From assembly GCF_963855985.1 (NCBI RefSeq), contig NC_087107.1, positions 3,658,001-3,722,000 of the forward strand: a stretch of DNA of 64,000 bases. The letters are read 5' to 3'. Both the position numbers and the translations under genes were made by a program. The notes under the pieces were generated by a model. That model made no database searches. It was given only the letters and a program-made list of their open reading frames with translations, and was not told the DNA's origin. The number at the start of each line of letters is the position of its first letter. Position 1 is the first letter of the stretch. This document shows positions 14,107 to 24,215 of the stretch, in pieces. The stretch is from Ostrinia nubilalis. Lineage: Eukaryota > Arthropoda > Insecta > Lepidoptera > Crambidae.

Positions 14107-14148
14107 GTCTGGAAAAAAGTAACTAGCTTTAGTTACTTTTTTCCAGAC
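14107..14148. repeat. Perfect 19-bp hairpin with 4-nt loop
   Basis: Left arm 14107-14125 (starts GTCTGGAAAAAAG) is an exact reverse complement of 14130-14148, and the loop is GCTT. The stem is perfect, unlike ageing repeats nearby. It could be a MITE core, a snap-back from replication slippage or, less likely, a small-RNA hairpin. Confidence 0.75.
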
Positions 14149-15290
14149 TGTAACTGTATTTATAAAGAGACTAAAATTAAATACGTACACCCATAATTCT
14201 TAAAACTAAATGTATTATATCCGTTGTCTAGTAGCCATAGTACAAGCTTTGCTTAGTTTGGGACTAAAAGCGTAGTATAAAAAATTGTCCAAGGACATTT
14301 TTTTAAATTATTTTTATGTAGGACAAAGCGGTTGGGTATTTGAGGTAAATTTAATTATTTGAGATTTATTTTTGTGACGTTGTTATCAAGCGTTACACAT
14401 AAGTCGTTTCAACTTTGGACCTAGTTTGATTAGTAAATAAATAGAATTTGGTCACAATACATACAGCAAACAAATTAAACTTCAATATTACAATACCACA
14501 GAACTATTCAAGGTCGCACATTGTATGTATTATTGTTATTATAGTTGTAATACATATTTAATTATGTAACGCTCACGTTGCAATGTTTGCGTTTCCATCA
14601 CGTAGTACCAGTAGTACCAACAATGGTAATTTTGGGTTTATATTAAATGTTAGGTGTATTATCTTACTAATAACTCCATATTGAAACCATTAAAACACTA
14701 TTAAAATTTAATGTGACGGCTAAATAATAAATAAATAAAAAAGTGTTTGTCATAATATTCTACAGATTGTTGCTGTCTGATTTATAGTTACGCACTTTTT
14801 GTTATTGTGTGGAAGTAAATTAATTAATAACTGTATTGTGTTGAAAAGAGAACAATGTTATTAACTTACGGAAGTTTTGTTATAGATTCAGGTGTATTTT
14901 TTTCAAGAAATCGTTTTATTAAATTTTATTTTTATCATTAATCAATTACGAAATGTTTGTGAAATAATAAAAACAACCAATTCATTACTAGAATTATAGT
15001 AAGTTAAATTATACGACTCAATAAATCAATTAAATCAATGTCAACTGTTCATTGAATGGATTTAATATTATTTTTATATCTGCGAAATGAGTAAAGCGTC
15101 TTTGCTATTTATGTGTTTTTTTTTATTTCAAACCAAAACGTCTGGCCATCGTGAGAGACAATAGTTTAAATTCTCCCTTCTATAGAGATTAGAGAGGGTT
15201 ATGCTCCTGCAGTGGAGAATACATGACCTGGTAACACCAACTAAACAGTAAACTTACACCCGACTATAACCCCAATTATTCACATTTCAG
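14149..15290 (+). other. Intron upstream of the penultimate EHD exon
   Basis: AT-rich DNA ending in a good acceptor (attcacatttcag, 15278-15290). No earlier EHD exon was recognised here or upstream in the window, so the preceding exon is either very diverged in sequence composition or lies beyond the window start. Confidence 0.5.
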
Positions 15291-18103
15291 GTGGTGCCTT
15301 CGAAGGCGTAGAAGACCAAGTCTCGCCCTTCGGCTACGGCAGGGGCGAAGGCGTCGACGCCGGCCACGGCGACCCCGAGTGGATCTGCAGCAAAGAGAAG
15401 CCCAGATACGACCAAATCTTCCAATCCCTGGACCCCATCGACGGAAAAGTCACTGGAGCTGGTATGAACCTCTACACCTTAAAACAAATATGCTCGCAGC
15501 CACACTTACGCGGTACAATCACTGTGAATAAAGCACTCGATGCCATGCTCTCTTCCACACAAAATTGCTCAATGCTAACTCAACTGTGCATGGAACTCAA
15601 AGATCGTAAAGACGAAGGCAATACACTTGAGAAAATAACTGATGCGTTGTCAATTGCAGCTCAAAACACTAATATGATTGCGCAGTTTCTAGTAAACCAA
15701 AGGGTTGAGGAGCCTCATAGTAGTAGAATGTCAGGTGCCGTATCCATTCATAGTTTTAACGATTCATTTACTGATGATGGAGTTAGAGCCACGACTAGCA
15801 TCGATTATAAAGTAGATTCAACAACACCAGAACCCAAAAATGATGTCGATGATAACGATGAAGTAGATTCCGAATGTAGTTCTGATTCAGACGAACTTAA
15901 AGCGCCTGAATACAATCTTAATCTAGACGAAAGTAACCGCGGAAGCTTTTTTGAACCAATATTCAATTCGATCAAGTTTATTTTTCTTTTAGCACTAAAT
16001 ATAGTTACAATAATGATCACAACCCAAATTATGTTCGTGACATTGGCCTACATTTTTACTGGAGAAATATATTTGGAATTTACTGTCGACCAAACTCCAG
16101 AAACTTGGTTCGATAAAGCAAAAGTTTTCGCCTTTGGCTCTAACGAAGAAACCATTCGGGTACATTCAATCTTTGAGATATTTCATCGGCACAATGTTGT
16201 GAATATTTTGAAATATTTCACGCGAAGTATGAGTAATAGTACTTTGATCTATTAATTAAATAATTAACTGTTTTTAGCAACTTCCTTGTCCCTGAGTCAA
16301 GTGATTCGCATCTATTATTGTAATTGTGTCTACTTAGTGGACTTTAAAGTTTTTAAAGATGAAATCCAAATCATGACAAAGTATCTTATTAAGGTTTACA
16401 ATATCGGTTTAATAAATCTATATGACCTATTGTAATCCTCTTTATAAGTACTTAATTTTGATACTTTGGTAAAGGGAACCCCTTTTTGCGTTTGTTGTTT
16501 TCTGGGTGTGTATTCTAGTCTTATGTCTTTACGGTCTTGGTTTGTTAGGTAAAAATTGAAAACGGTTATTCAAAATTAGCGTCGGTTATTATTGTTATAT
16601 GCATGCGTGTTATCATTATTAGATATGGAAAATCCAAATTATTTTGTTCATTATTTATTGCGAAATTGTTTTATCCACTGATTATATTAGAATAGATTTT
16701 GTTTTAGGCAGAAAAATGCGCACTGGGACATAAAGTTATCTATTGCACTTGAGATAAGTGCTATTTTGGAATTAATTGCATCAGCTTGATGTTCTGGCGA
16801 CTGTATACAGGGTGTTAGGTAATGGGTTTATAAGCCGACACTAGCCCATTATAACATGTGCAATGTGCAAATAAATGGTATGGGGAAGTCAGAAAATTGA
16901 TATCATCATTTTTTTTAAACTTTCATACAAATCAGATTTTACAAATTTTATTTTGTATGCAAATTATAAAATAATAATTATGATGACATAAAATTTCTGA
17001 CTTCACCATACTATTTATATGCACATGTTAACATGGGCTAGTGTCGGCTTATAAATAAATAATAAATAATATAAATAAATCATTGGACAATTTCACACAG
17101 CGCCAGCTAGCCCCAAAGTAAGCAACTTAATGCTTGTGTTATGGGTGCTAGCTTAACGGATATACTACTTGTATACTTTTTTTTTTTTTTAAATACATAC
17201 ATATTATACATAGTCACACCCAGACCCGTCACAGAAATTAAAATTCATCATTTCAATTTCTGCCCGGCCGGGAATCGAACCCGGGACCTCTCGGCATAGT
17301 AGTCCGTTCTGAACCACTACACCAAACGGCCGATCGTTATAAACTCATTTACCTAACACCCTGTATAACGGTGTATACTTGTGTGGCTGTAAATATTGGC
17401 AATGATAAAGTCATGTGTTCACAAGGCAACAATTGTCATTTTTTGTTTATATTGACGGAGTAAAAAGTAAAATTACGACAATCTGTCCTAATAGAAAGAC
17501 AAGCGAATTAGCTACATCGTCATGTGATCCACGTCACATTATTTTGTCAGTCTGAAACCTTGATGACGTGTCCGTTTCGTATTAGACAGCGCTCAATACT
17601 CGATTCAATCTTTAGCATAAATTCGACCCGAGGCCCGAGGTTTTGACATTCAACCAAGTTTCGATCGAGGTTGAAAGTGGTTTCTGAATATGGACCCTAA
17701 ATCCTCATTTTTATTAGGACACAAAACATGGTTTCAGCAAAAGTTACGATTGCAATGTGCCGATACTAAAGCGCGTTTCTTGTTGGACTTGTGACAGACT
17801 GTAATTTGCTTCAATCGCGGCCTATGTAAACACATGACTTTATTCTATCATTTAATCTATCTATCCTTATCCCTCACTCTACCCCCACTTTCTTCAACAG
17901 CGGCGAAGACAGAGATGGTGAAATCGAAACTGCCCAACTCCGTGCTCGGAAAGATCTGGAAGCTTTCCGATATCGACAAGGATGGTTTCCTCGACGATGA
18001 CGAGTTTGCACTCGCGATGCACCTCATCCGAGTCAAGATCGACGGGCATGACCTCCCTTCAGAATTGCCCCCACATCTCGTGCCCCCTTCGAAACGCAAC
18101 TAA
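15291..18103 (+). CDS. Past1: EHD/Past1 endocytic ATPase, last two coding exons (partial)
   Basis: EHD proteins are dynamin-like membrane-remodelling ATPases of endosome recycling. They have an N-terminal G domain (not in this window) and a C-terminal EH domain that binds NPF motifs. Two exons are visible. Exon 15291-15461 encodes the linker from GGAFEGVEDQVSPFGYGRGE to the first EH helix (KPRYDQIFQSLDPIDGKVTG). Exon 17901-18103 encodes the rest: KLPNSVLGKIWKLSD, an EF-hand calcium loop DIDKDGFLDDDEF, and the conserved tail DLPSELPPHLVPPSKRN with TAA. The donor GCTG|gtatga and acceptor ttcaacag join in phase (GCG = Ala). Both exons match EHD family order and spacing. The upstream G-domain exons were not found in 1-15290. 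The intron contains an in-frame ORF (separate entry), a MITE and a SINE. Confidence 0.93.
15464..16255 (+). CDS. 263-codon ORF in the EHD intron, in frame with the upstream exon
   Basis: The ORF begins at the ATG overlapping the exon's donor site (G|gtATGaac) and stays open to TAA at 16253-16255. Its frame is the EHD frame, so failure to splice would give EHD...KVTGAG followed by this tail instead of the rest of the EH domain. The product has a helical-looking N-terminus (residues ~1-80), an acidic serine-rich stretch (~120-148, for example DVDDNDEVDSECSSDSDE), a strongly hydrophobic segment (~168-198, KFIFLLALNIVTIMITTQIM) and a 60-residue C-terminus. I recognise no family. AATAAA lies 156 bases after the stop (16411-16416). 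It is either an alternative terminal exon giving a membrane-anchored EHD isoform or an independent nested gene that starts at this ATG. A chance ORF of this length in such AT-rich DNA is unlikely. Confidence 0.6.
   Translation: MNLYTLKQICSQPHLRGTITVNKALDAMLSSTQNCSMLTQLCMELKDRKDEGNTLEKITDALSIAAQNTNMIAQFLVNQRVEEPHSSRMSGAVSIHSFNDSFTDDGVRATTSIDYKVDSTTPEPKNDVDDNDEVDSECSSDSDELKAPEYNLNLDESNRGSFFEPIFNSIKFIFLLALNIVTIMITTQIMFVTLAYIFTGEIYLEFTVDQTPETWFDKAKVFAFGSNEETIRVHSIFEIFHRHNVVNILKYFTRSMSNSTLIY
16411..16416 (+). terminator. Poly(A) signal AATAAA after the intronic ORF
   Basis: A canonical hexamer 156 bases past the intronic stop codon, before the MITE/SINE cluster. A GT-rich stretch follows further downstream (about 16490-16515). 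Use of this site would make 15291-~16435 a composite terminal exon. Confidence 0.4.
16807..17364. mobile_element. ACAGGGTGTTAGGTAA foldback MITE, interrupted by a SINE
   Basis: The left end ACAGGGTGTTAGGTAATGGG is mirrored at 17345-17364. Without the SINE the element is about 270 bp and almost entirely palindromic, including the 'cgacactagcccat' and 'aagtcagaaa' blocks. It sits between TA dinucleotides. A second, uninterrupted copy is at 41831-42095. No coding capacity. Confidence 0.8.
17056..17336 (-). mobile_element. tRNA-derived SINE
   Basis: On the minus strand a tRNA-like head (about 17332-17262) carries a pol III A box (TGGTGTAGTGG) and a B box (GGTTCGATTCC). A non-tRNA body follows and then an A/T-rich tail of 'taaa' units. 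The element is bounded by a 7-bp target duplication TTATAAA (17049-17055 and 17337-17343) that lies inside the MITE terminus. The head cannot form a normal acceptor stem, so it is not a working tRNA gene. Confidence 0.8.
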
Positions 18104-20645
18104 ATATTTGTTGTATTCCAGACGAAGACAGCGCACCAGAGCCGTCTATGAGGGCAGTCGAACAAGACACAGAAAAACAAAAGAAAGTAAGAGGACGCAA
18201 TTTGTGTTGTATGTAGCATTCGTTCTTCGGTGTCGATGTCGACTGCTCTCTTAAATGTGCTTTGGATATTTACAGTGAGCTTGGTCTATGCAGACTTGGG
18301 TCTATATTTTGAATTGATCAAAATGTTTTGTGATTTCGTCAGTTAAAATGTACTGGATGCTTTGCCACACTGGTCTCTGAAGCCGCAATGTATTTCTAAA
18401 TTGTAAGTACCAAAATTGTATGTTTGAAACTTTGAAATATGTTATTAATACGTCAGTGTTTCAGGAATGTTTAATATTAAATGTATTGAGTAGACAGGCA
18501 GCTAGAATTACCAAATTGATAAATTATAATGTAATGCCTACCACAGTTAACAATATCAATAATTCTTTGACGCATTTTAATTCTGTAATTATGTTTGTTC
18601 AAAGCTTTGGCTTGTTTGTTACTCCTACAAATGTATGTCAGCGTATTATAAACTGAAGCAACCCATATTATTACAATAAGCATCAACATTATTATGAATG
18701 TAATCTATGTAATTAGATAAGACTCTATATTCAAAATATCATCATAAAAGTTATGGGGTGCTTGCTGTAAGGGACGGTATACACTTTAGGGTAAAATCTT
18801 AAAGACATAAAAGTATGGTATAACTTTGCCCCACACGTGTATATCGTTCCTAACTCAGTTTAAAATGCGCGCGCTTCAAAACCTTCAAATTATCGGTAAC
18901 CCATTTTGTCCATTTCGGCTGTGATTCGTCTATGCAAATATTTTCACTACAACTAACTTAACGCTCTCATAAATATTAATCTGCAATTTGTGTGGCAGAG
19001 GGCGTAAGTGGGCTTGGAAACAATACAATATTAGAAATCTAGGAAATTCTACATTTCGTCATGTCTACATGTTTTTGAATGAGGGCAACACTGTATTGCT
19101 TTGTCTAACTCAAGTTACATTATCTTGAGCACTTCTTAAACGCACTGCAAATGTTCTAAAAGTCATAATAATAATTCAATGTTATTTACTATTGGTTTAT
19201 CAATGTATTCGTCTGGTGACCTAGTACTCAAGGTTTTGTTAAGAGCCATTTAATTGTATTGGAATATTATATTCTAGATTGATTGTTGTAGCTTTATAAC
19301 TACTTAATTTATTTGGATTTTTAAGTTAGTATGGTGCTCTGTGGTTTTAAAAAATCAAGAATATCTTATGAATGCAAAAATGTTTATTTATTTAACAGTC
19401 AGAGCGACTGCATTTTCATATTATTTACTAAAGTTATGGTGTTTTGATTCATAATTTTCCTTTTAATTTTTAAGTTACAATGTTTCTATTGAGTTGTTCC
19501 TTTATTTAGAAATATTGCTGTGTCTAGATAATAAAAATTATTTTCATCAATTTATATTGAAATGTTGATTGTAATGTTGCATGTCTGTCAATATTACTTC
19601 AAATAATTTTATGATAATTTAATTACATACTTTCAAATTATAATAAAGATCATAATAATTTATTATTGTTTAGCGTAAAATTAAATTTTATCTTTATTTT
19701 CTATATTGCAAGTATAATGTATGCAAAATTTACACGGCCGGTCAAGTTATGTTACAGAATATTATTTTAAGTTTCAATATGCTTTATATTCATTATTATT
19801 TTGTTTTATTGGAGCTGCATTTACGACTTGATAGTTCAGTGCCTTTACTATATCGAGTAGGGGTAAATAATTTTGAGCTTTTACACTTTTGACTTTCCAC
19901 GGCTTTGTTTTGGGCAAGTGTTCTATTCAATATTGACAGATGTATGTTACAACATTTGAGGGTCAACTTTGTGGCAACCCTGAGACAAAGAGGGCGTGGT
20001 CACGGGATGCCACACCCCTTACGCATCGTGCGTTATCTCAAAAATGTTTAGTTTATAATGCGAAACTAAATAAAGAACTAAAATCAATGGCAGATAGCAG
20101 CAATGGAAATACCATTAAGACTATTTCCACTATTCCATGATTGTAGTTCCTGTCACCGTAAACCTCGCGTATTTATACAGTAAGAAGAGAAACTGCGTTT
20201 TCTCTAGGTACCTACATGTTTTCAGTTAATTTGATTACTTGTATCTGCTATCGTATAGTTTCATCATTGACCAGTCTTGTTTGTCGCACTAAGTACTAAT
20301 GATAATTGACTAAAAATAGCTCACTAATGACTAGAACACGAGCCTATAAACAAATCAACCTAATTAATAAACACTTAATCGAATACTAACATCTATTTCG
20401 TGGGCGAGTTTAATGTAAATACAGATTTTTATATGCGTTAGATTTTGGATTGTATTTTATGCACCTCGCTTGGTGTAGACATGTAGGTAGGCGTACATTT
20501 TTGATAAGTATTCATTTGGTAATGGTAACACCGGGCGGGGTGTATTCGTGTTTTTACATTTTGCTACTGTGTGTACATAAAGATATGTAAATGTATTGAT
20601 TATAAATTATAAATAGAGTGTAATAAATAGTTAAGAAAGCAGCGT
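18104..20645 (+). other. Probable EHD 3' untranslated region
   Basis: There is no coding sequence between the EHD stop and the AATAAA at 20622-20627. That hexamer is followed by a GT-rich downstream element (gtttttgtgtgttttattgt), the strongest poly(A) site in the stretch. Weaker hexamers occur at about 19530 and 19640, so shorter 3' ends are possible. The small ORFs at 18420-18656 and 19940-20140 look incidental. Confidence 0.45.
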
Positions 20646-20827
20646 TTTTGTGTGTTTTATTGTTATTCCTGATACATATCCTACCTTTTTTCTTATTTTT
20701 AGTGAATCTGCATAGATTGATCGGTTCTCCGCTGTGTTAAGGGTTGGTACCATCAAATCGAAAAGGGATGGTAATAAATAGAATACACATAATAGATATA
20801 TCACTAATATGATGAATAAACTGACTT

Positions 20828-21788
20828 ATGCCTGTTTTCACCATCAATGCCTATTTTTTATGTGACCCCTATGGTAACACATAGTAGTAGGAATTTTGTT
20901 TTCATAGGGGTCACTTAAAAATTAGGGATTGATTAGGGTTTCTGATTTCTCGACTTATTTTTTTTCTCGAGTTTCGAGAATTCTCGAGGCCAAAGTCTCG
21001 AGTTTTCTCGGGTCTCGAGTCTTTTTAATGAAAACTGCTGAAATCGGTTGAAATTTAATAAAAACAGGTTTTTTTAATCTAATATAGGTACCTACTTTTA
21101 TGCACAACAATTAATATTAGAATTTAGTACCACTTATTTTGGTAAGGAAAGAAACAATAAATAAAATCATCTTTCATAATTAATATTTACTAATAATCAT
21201 AACAAAAGTCATAAAGTCGCGTGTACGTTAAAGATAAATAACAATAAAAATCTGGAGCAACAATTGAATCACTTGTTTTCTAAAGAACACAAGTACAAAT
21301 AGCAAAATTATGATAGGTAGTTTTTTTTTGACAAAAAAACTTTTTAATAAATAAATTTCTTACAGATAATGACTTGAATAAACTTTACGAGGAGGCACGA
21401 GTACCTAACCTAACGTCTGTTAGGTAAGGTAACTGCCTAGTCAACAAATTTTTCAGTCTTTAAATCAGTCAGAGTTAAACATACATAATAAATATATCAT
21501 ACTCGTTGGTGAACATATACCTTAGTTTCGATTGAGATCATTACTTTCAAATCAAACCAGTTAAAAAAGGAAAGACTAGGCCAGTGTAAAAGCAACTTAG
21601 ACCTATTAAATAATTAAAAACATACTTGTGTCTAAGAAAATAGGCTTTCAAGAATATTAAAGCTTCAAAATCGAAACTCGAGAATTCTCGAGCTCCGGTA
21701 ATTTTTTTCTCGTCTCGAATGAAGCCAAATTTCTCGAGTTCGAGAAAGCTCGAGCAGAAACCCTAGGATTGATGGAGAAAACGGGCAT
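20828..21788. mobile_element. Foldback MITE split by a hAT-like insertion
   Basis: Left arm 20828-20878 (ATGCCTGTTTTCACCATCAA...) and the reverse complement of the right arm (20895-20933 plus 21774-21788, ATGCCCGTTTTCTCCATCAA...) match over about 50 bases with roughly eight differences. The right arm is interrupted by the element at 20934-21765. Without that insertion the MITE would be about 120 bp. Confidence 0.7.
20934..21765. mobile_element. hAT-like non-autonomous element, copy 1
   Basis: Termini TAGGGTTTCTG / CAGAAACCCTA (11-bp perfect inverted repeat) are flanked by an exact 8-bp target duplication GGATTGAT (20926-20933 and 21766-21773). TAGGG-type ends with an 8-bp duplication are the hAT superfamily signature. 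Subterminal regions are rich in TCTCGAG/CTCGAG boxes on both sides, probably transposase binding sites. The 832-bp interior has no transposase. Copy 2, in reverse orientation, is at 58600-62627. Confidence 0.88.
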
Positions 21789-22758
21789 GAGAATTCTATT
21801 TATGACTGTTTTTACCCGACTGCGCCAGAAGGGGAATTATTGTGCAAGTTTTAATTAAATAAAAAAGGATCTTGTTTTCATTAAACTGAAAATCGAGCCC
21901 ACCTATGTGTCTCAAAACAGCCAATGGCCGAATTTGCTACAAATATTTTGAACTTTATTCAATTAAGATTACAGTTCAAACTAAATGCGCAGAATATAAA
22001 GTAGACAAGGGATATAAAAATAACGCGCACTTTAAAGTAGATGTGACCTTGATCTACCTATGTTGTTTATTTTTATTCGAATTGCATTATTTTTTGTCTA
22101 AATTTAAATCAAGCTAGACTAGGTTCAGGTTTTAGATAGTAGACAATCTATGGTTGCAGATTCAATAAACCATTTTTTAGGATTTTCTTAGAAAAGAAGA
22201 AGGATTAATTTACATTTACTGTAGAAAGTAAGGATAAGAAAAACTATAAATCAAAGTATTACACTTCAAAAACGAGACTAATTAGGGAAGTATAATAAAA
22301 GTATTTCTTGAATCGAAGGTAATTTATTGATAAAACACCAATATTTCACATAGATATTGAGATGAACTGAAGCGTTCCCTCATTTAATTTGGTACATGAT
22401 TTGAGTCGTAAATGTTTATTTCCTGAACACAATCAGTCCATGACTTCACAATATTAAGTAAGTATACTTATTTTTTCAATATACTCTAACAGCATAGCAT
22501 CTATGAATATTAATTACTATTTAAGGAATTAAATATAGTGAATTTCAAGTAAATAATATAAATGCATGACCCAATTTACAGGTATATAAATGATAATTGT
22601 ATTTCGTGCAGTTATCTACATCTGATAGTTTTAGACATCAATATCCCATAAATAAACAAATAAATATAGTGAAACTTCACTATTCAATAAAATACAATAT
22701 TATGCATACAATTTGTCTATAAATTTAATCAAAACAGTAACTAGTTTCTTGAAAATAA
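21789..22758. other. Intergenic, no feature recognised
   Basis: Spacer between the 3' ends of EHD (+) and SGT (-). The ORF at 21905-22117 has no recognisable domain. Confidence 0.45.
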
Positions 22759-22764
22759 TTTATT
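22759..22764 (-). terminator. Poly(A) signal for SGT
   Basis: TTTATT on the + strand gives AATAAA on the coding strand about 90 bases after the SGT stop codon, implying a short 3' UTR. Confidence 0.6.
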
Positions 22765-22854
22765 ACAGCTCCAAATAGTATTAGAAGGCAGACAGGTCAT
22801 CCGAAACCGTATTACCCATATCTATTGATGGCTTAAGAGACTAGGTTAAAAGAT

Positions 22855-23712
22855 TCACTGCGGGTTGCCGCCGGGCCCCGGCGGACGCACCTGCCTCCTC
22901 AACTGCTCTACTAAATCGGGGTTTGAGGCCTGCATGTGTTGAGCGAGGGCCTGGCCGGCTTCTAACAGTGCATTCATCCCTGTGGGCGCTCCAGGCGCTC
23001 CATTGCCAGTCGTGTTAGTCATCAAACCAGAAATAAGGTTCTGCATATTAGGATCCGCCAGCATTTCTGTGGCCATATTTAGGAGTGCCGGGTTCTGCAG
23101 CAAGCCTCCGAGGTCCATCGGCCCGCGCTCGCCGCGCTGCGTCAGCCTCTCATCGGCTAATCGCAAGTTCTGTTTGTAAGATTCGTTTTCGGGCTCTAGC
23201 TGCGAAGCACGCGCGAACGCTTGCCTCGCCTCGCGATGTCTGTCGAGCGCGGTCAAAGCTAAGCCTAGACGACCGTGGGCTTTGCCGTAATCTGGCTGTA
23301 GAGCTAACGCGGCCATGCAGTCCGCAACAGCTGCTTCGTTCTCTCCGAGTTTGAAATGCGAAGCAGCGCGGTTGCAAAAGTATACTGCGTTGCGCGGGTC
23401 AATCTCTATTGCGAGTGTGTACTTTTCCAGCGCTTCCCGATGACGTTCCGCTTTCATCAGTTCGTTGCCTTCGTTCTTCAATCGCTCTGCTTCGGCCCGG
23501 TTGGGCGCGGGCTGGCCGCTGCGCTGCTGCCTTATCAGCTGCAACAGGTCCACGCCGCGAGCAGCGTCTTCAGGACTCAGCTCAAATGCGGTTTCAATGC
23601 ATTGCACGCCAACCTCTACGCTCTCCCGAGAATCAACGCTCAATATGTCGCCTTCCAGCTGCTGTTTTAAAAAGTTTACAATACTCGCTGCCACAATTTT
23701 GATCTCCGACAT
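22855..23712 (-). CDS. Sgt: Small glutamine-rich TPR co-chaperone SGT/SGTA, single exon
   Basis: SGTA is a cytosolic dimeric co-chaperone. It takes newly made tail-anchored and mislocalised membrane proteins, works with the BAG6 complex and the GET pathway, and docks Hsp70/Hsp90 through its TPR domain. The 285-residue product has the N-terminal dimerisation helices (1-65, KIVAASIVNFLKQQLEGD), three TPR repeats (~74-175, including EGNELMKAERHREALEKYTL, NRAASHFKLG and KAHGRLGLAL) and the Gly/Asn/Met/Gln-rich substrate-binding C-terminus with NPALLNMA and DPNMQNLISG. Length is near the usual ~300. It is uninterrupted by introns, unlike ACTR10 beside it. GC content is high, which explains the many shadow ORFs on both strands. 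The start MSEIKIV is the family start. Confidence 0.97.
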   Translation of the reverse strand: MSEIKIVAASIVNFLKQQLEGDILSVDSRESVEVGVQCIETAFELSPEDAARGVDLLQLIRQQRSGQPAPNRAEAERLKNEGNELMKAERHREALEKYTLAIEIDPRNAVYFCNRAASHFKLGENEAAVADCMAALALQPDYGKAHGRLGLALTALDRHREARQAFARASQLEPENESYKQNLRLADERLTQRGERGPMDLGGLLQNPALLNMATEMLADPNMQNLISGLMTNTTGNGAPGAPTGMNALLEAGQALAQHMQASNPDLVEQLRRQVRPPGPGGNPQ

Positions 23713-24215
23713 TTTGTGATGTTACAAACACTAAAACGAATAAGAAAATCGGCTTATCTTTTGTTAATTTACTATTATTTTTAGATTTCAGTGCAACAAA
23801 ATGTCATGACAATTTGACAACTGACGAGGCCTAACAAGTGACAGTTACTTTTTTAATTTCTTCATAGATCAATACAAGGCAAAGGAATAGAGATTCCGTC
23901 AGTTGGCAACTAATTTTCGATCATAGGCACCAAATTATTTTTCTAAACAAGCGCGTTTGTAAAATGAAGTCGAAGAGTAAAGTACGAGGACTACGAGTAA
24001 TAAAAAGGGATTGTTTGTTATTAGTAACTTTAATGTATAAATAATTTATCTTACAATCTAAATAATTTCATTTTAAATACAAAATGTAAGTGCAAGCTTT
24101 CAATCGACAACGTGCTATAAGCTTGTCCTATCGCTAAGAATGTTTCCGCATAGGTTTTTCTCATGCTAAGAGCACCTTTGCGTAAAGCAGCCATTTAAAT
24201 CCCGCGGTGCGAATG
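23713..24215 (-). promoter_or_regulatory. SGT 5' flank and ACTR10 3' UTR
   Basis: About 500 bp separates the ACTR10 stop codon from the SGT start on the same strand. ACTR10's 3' UTR may end near an ATTAAA-type hexamer (+ strand tttaat about 24029-24034), leaving roughly 300 bp for the SGT promoter. No TATA box is obvious. Confidence 0.4.

Noticed and set aside
17262..17332. A functional tRNA gene on the minus strand
   Set aside because: It has A and B boxes but no proper acceptor stem. It is continuous with a SINE body and tail and lies within a target duplication.
22982..23719. Several ORFs opposite or overlapping SGT
   Set aside because: They are shadows of a GC-rich coding exon. Only the 285-codon minus frame has a recognisable domain structure.
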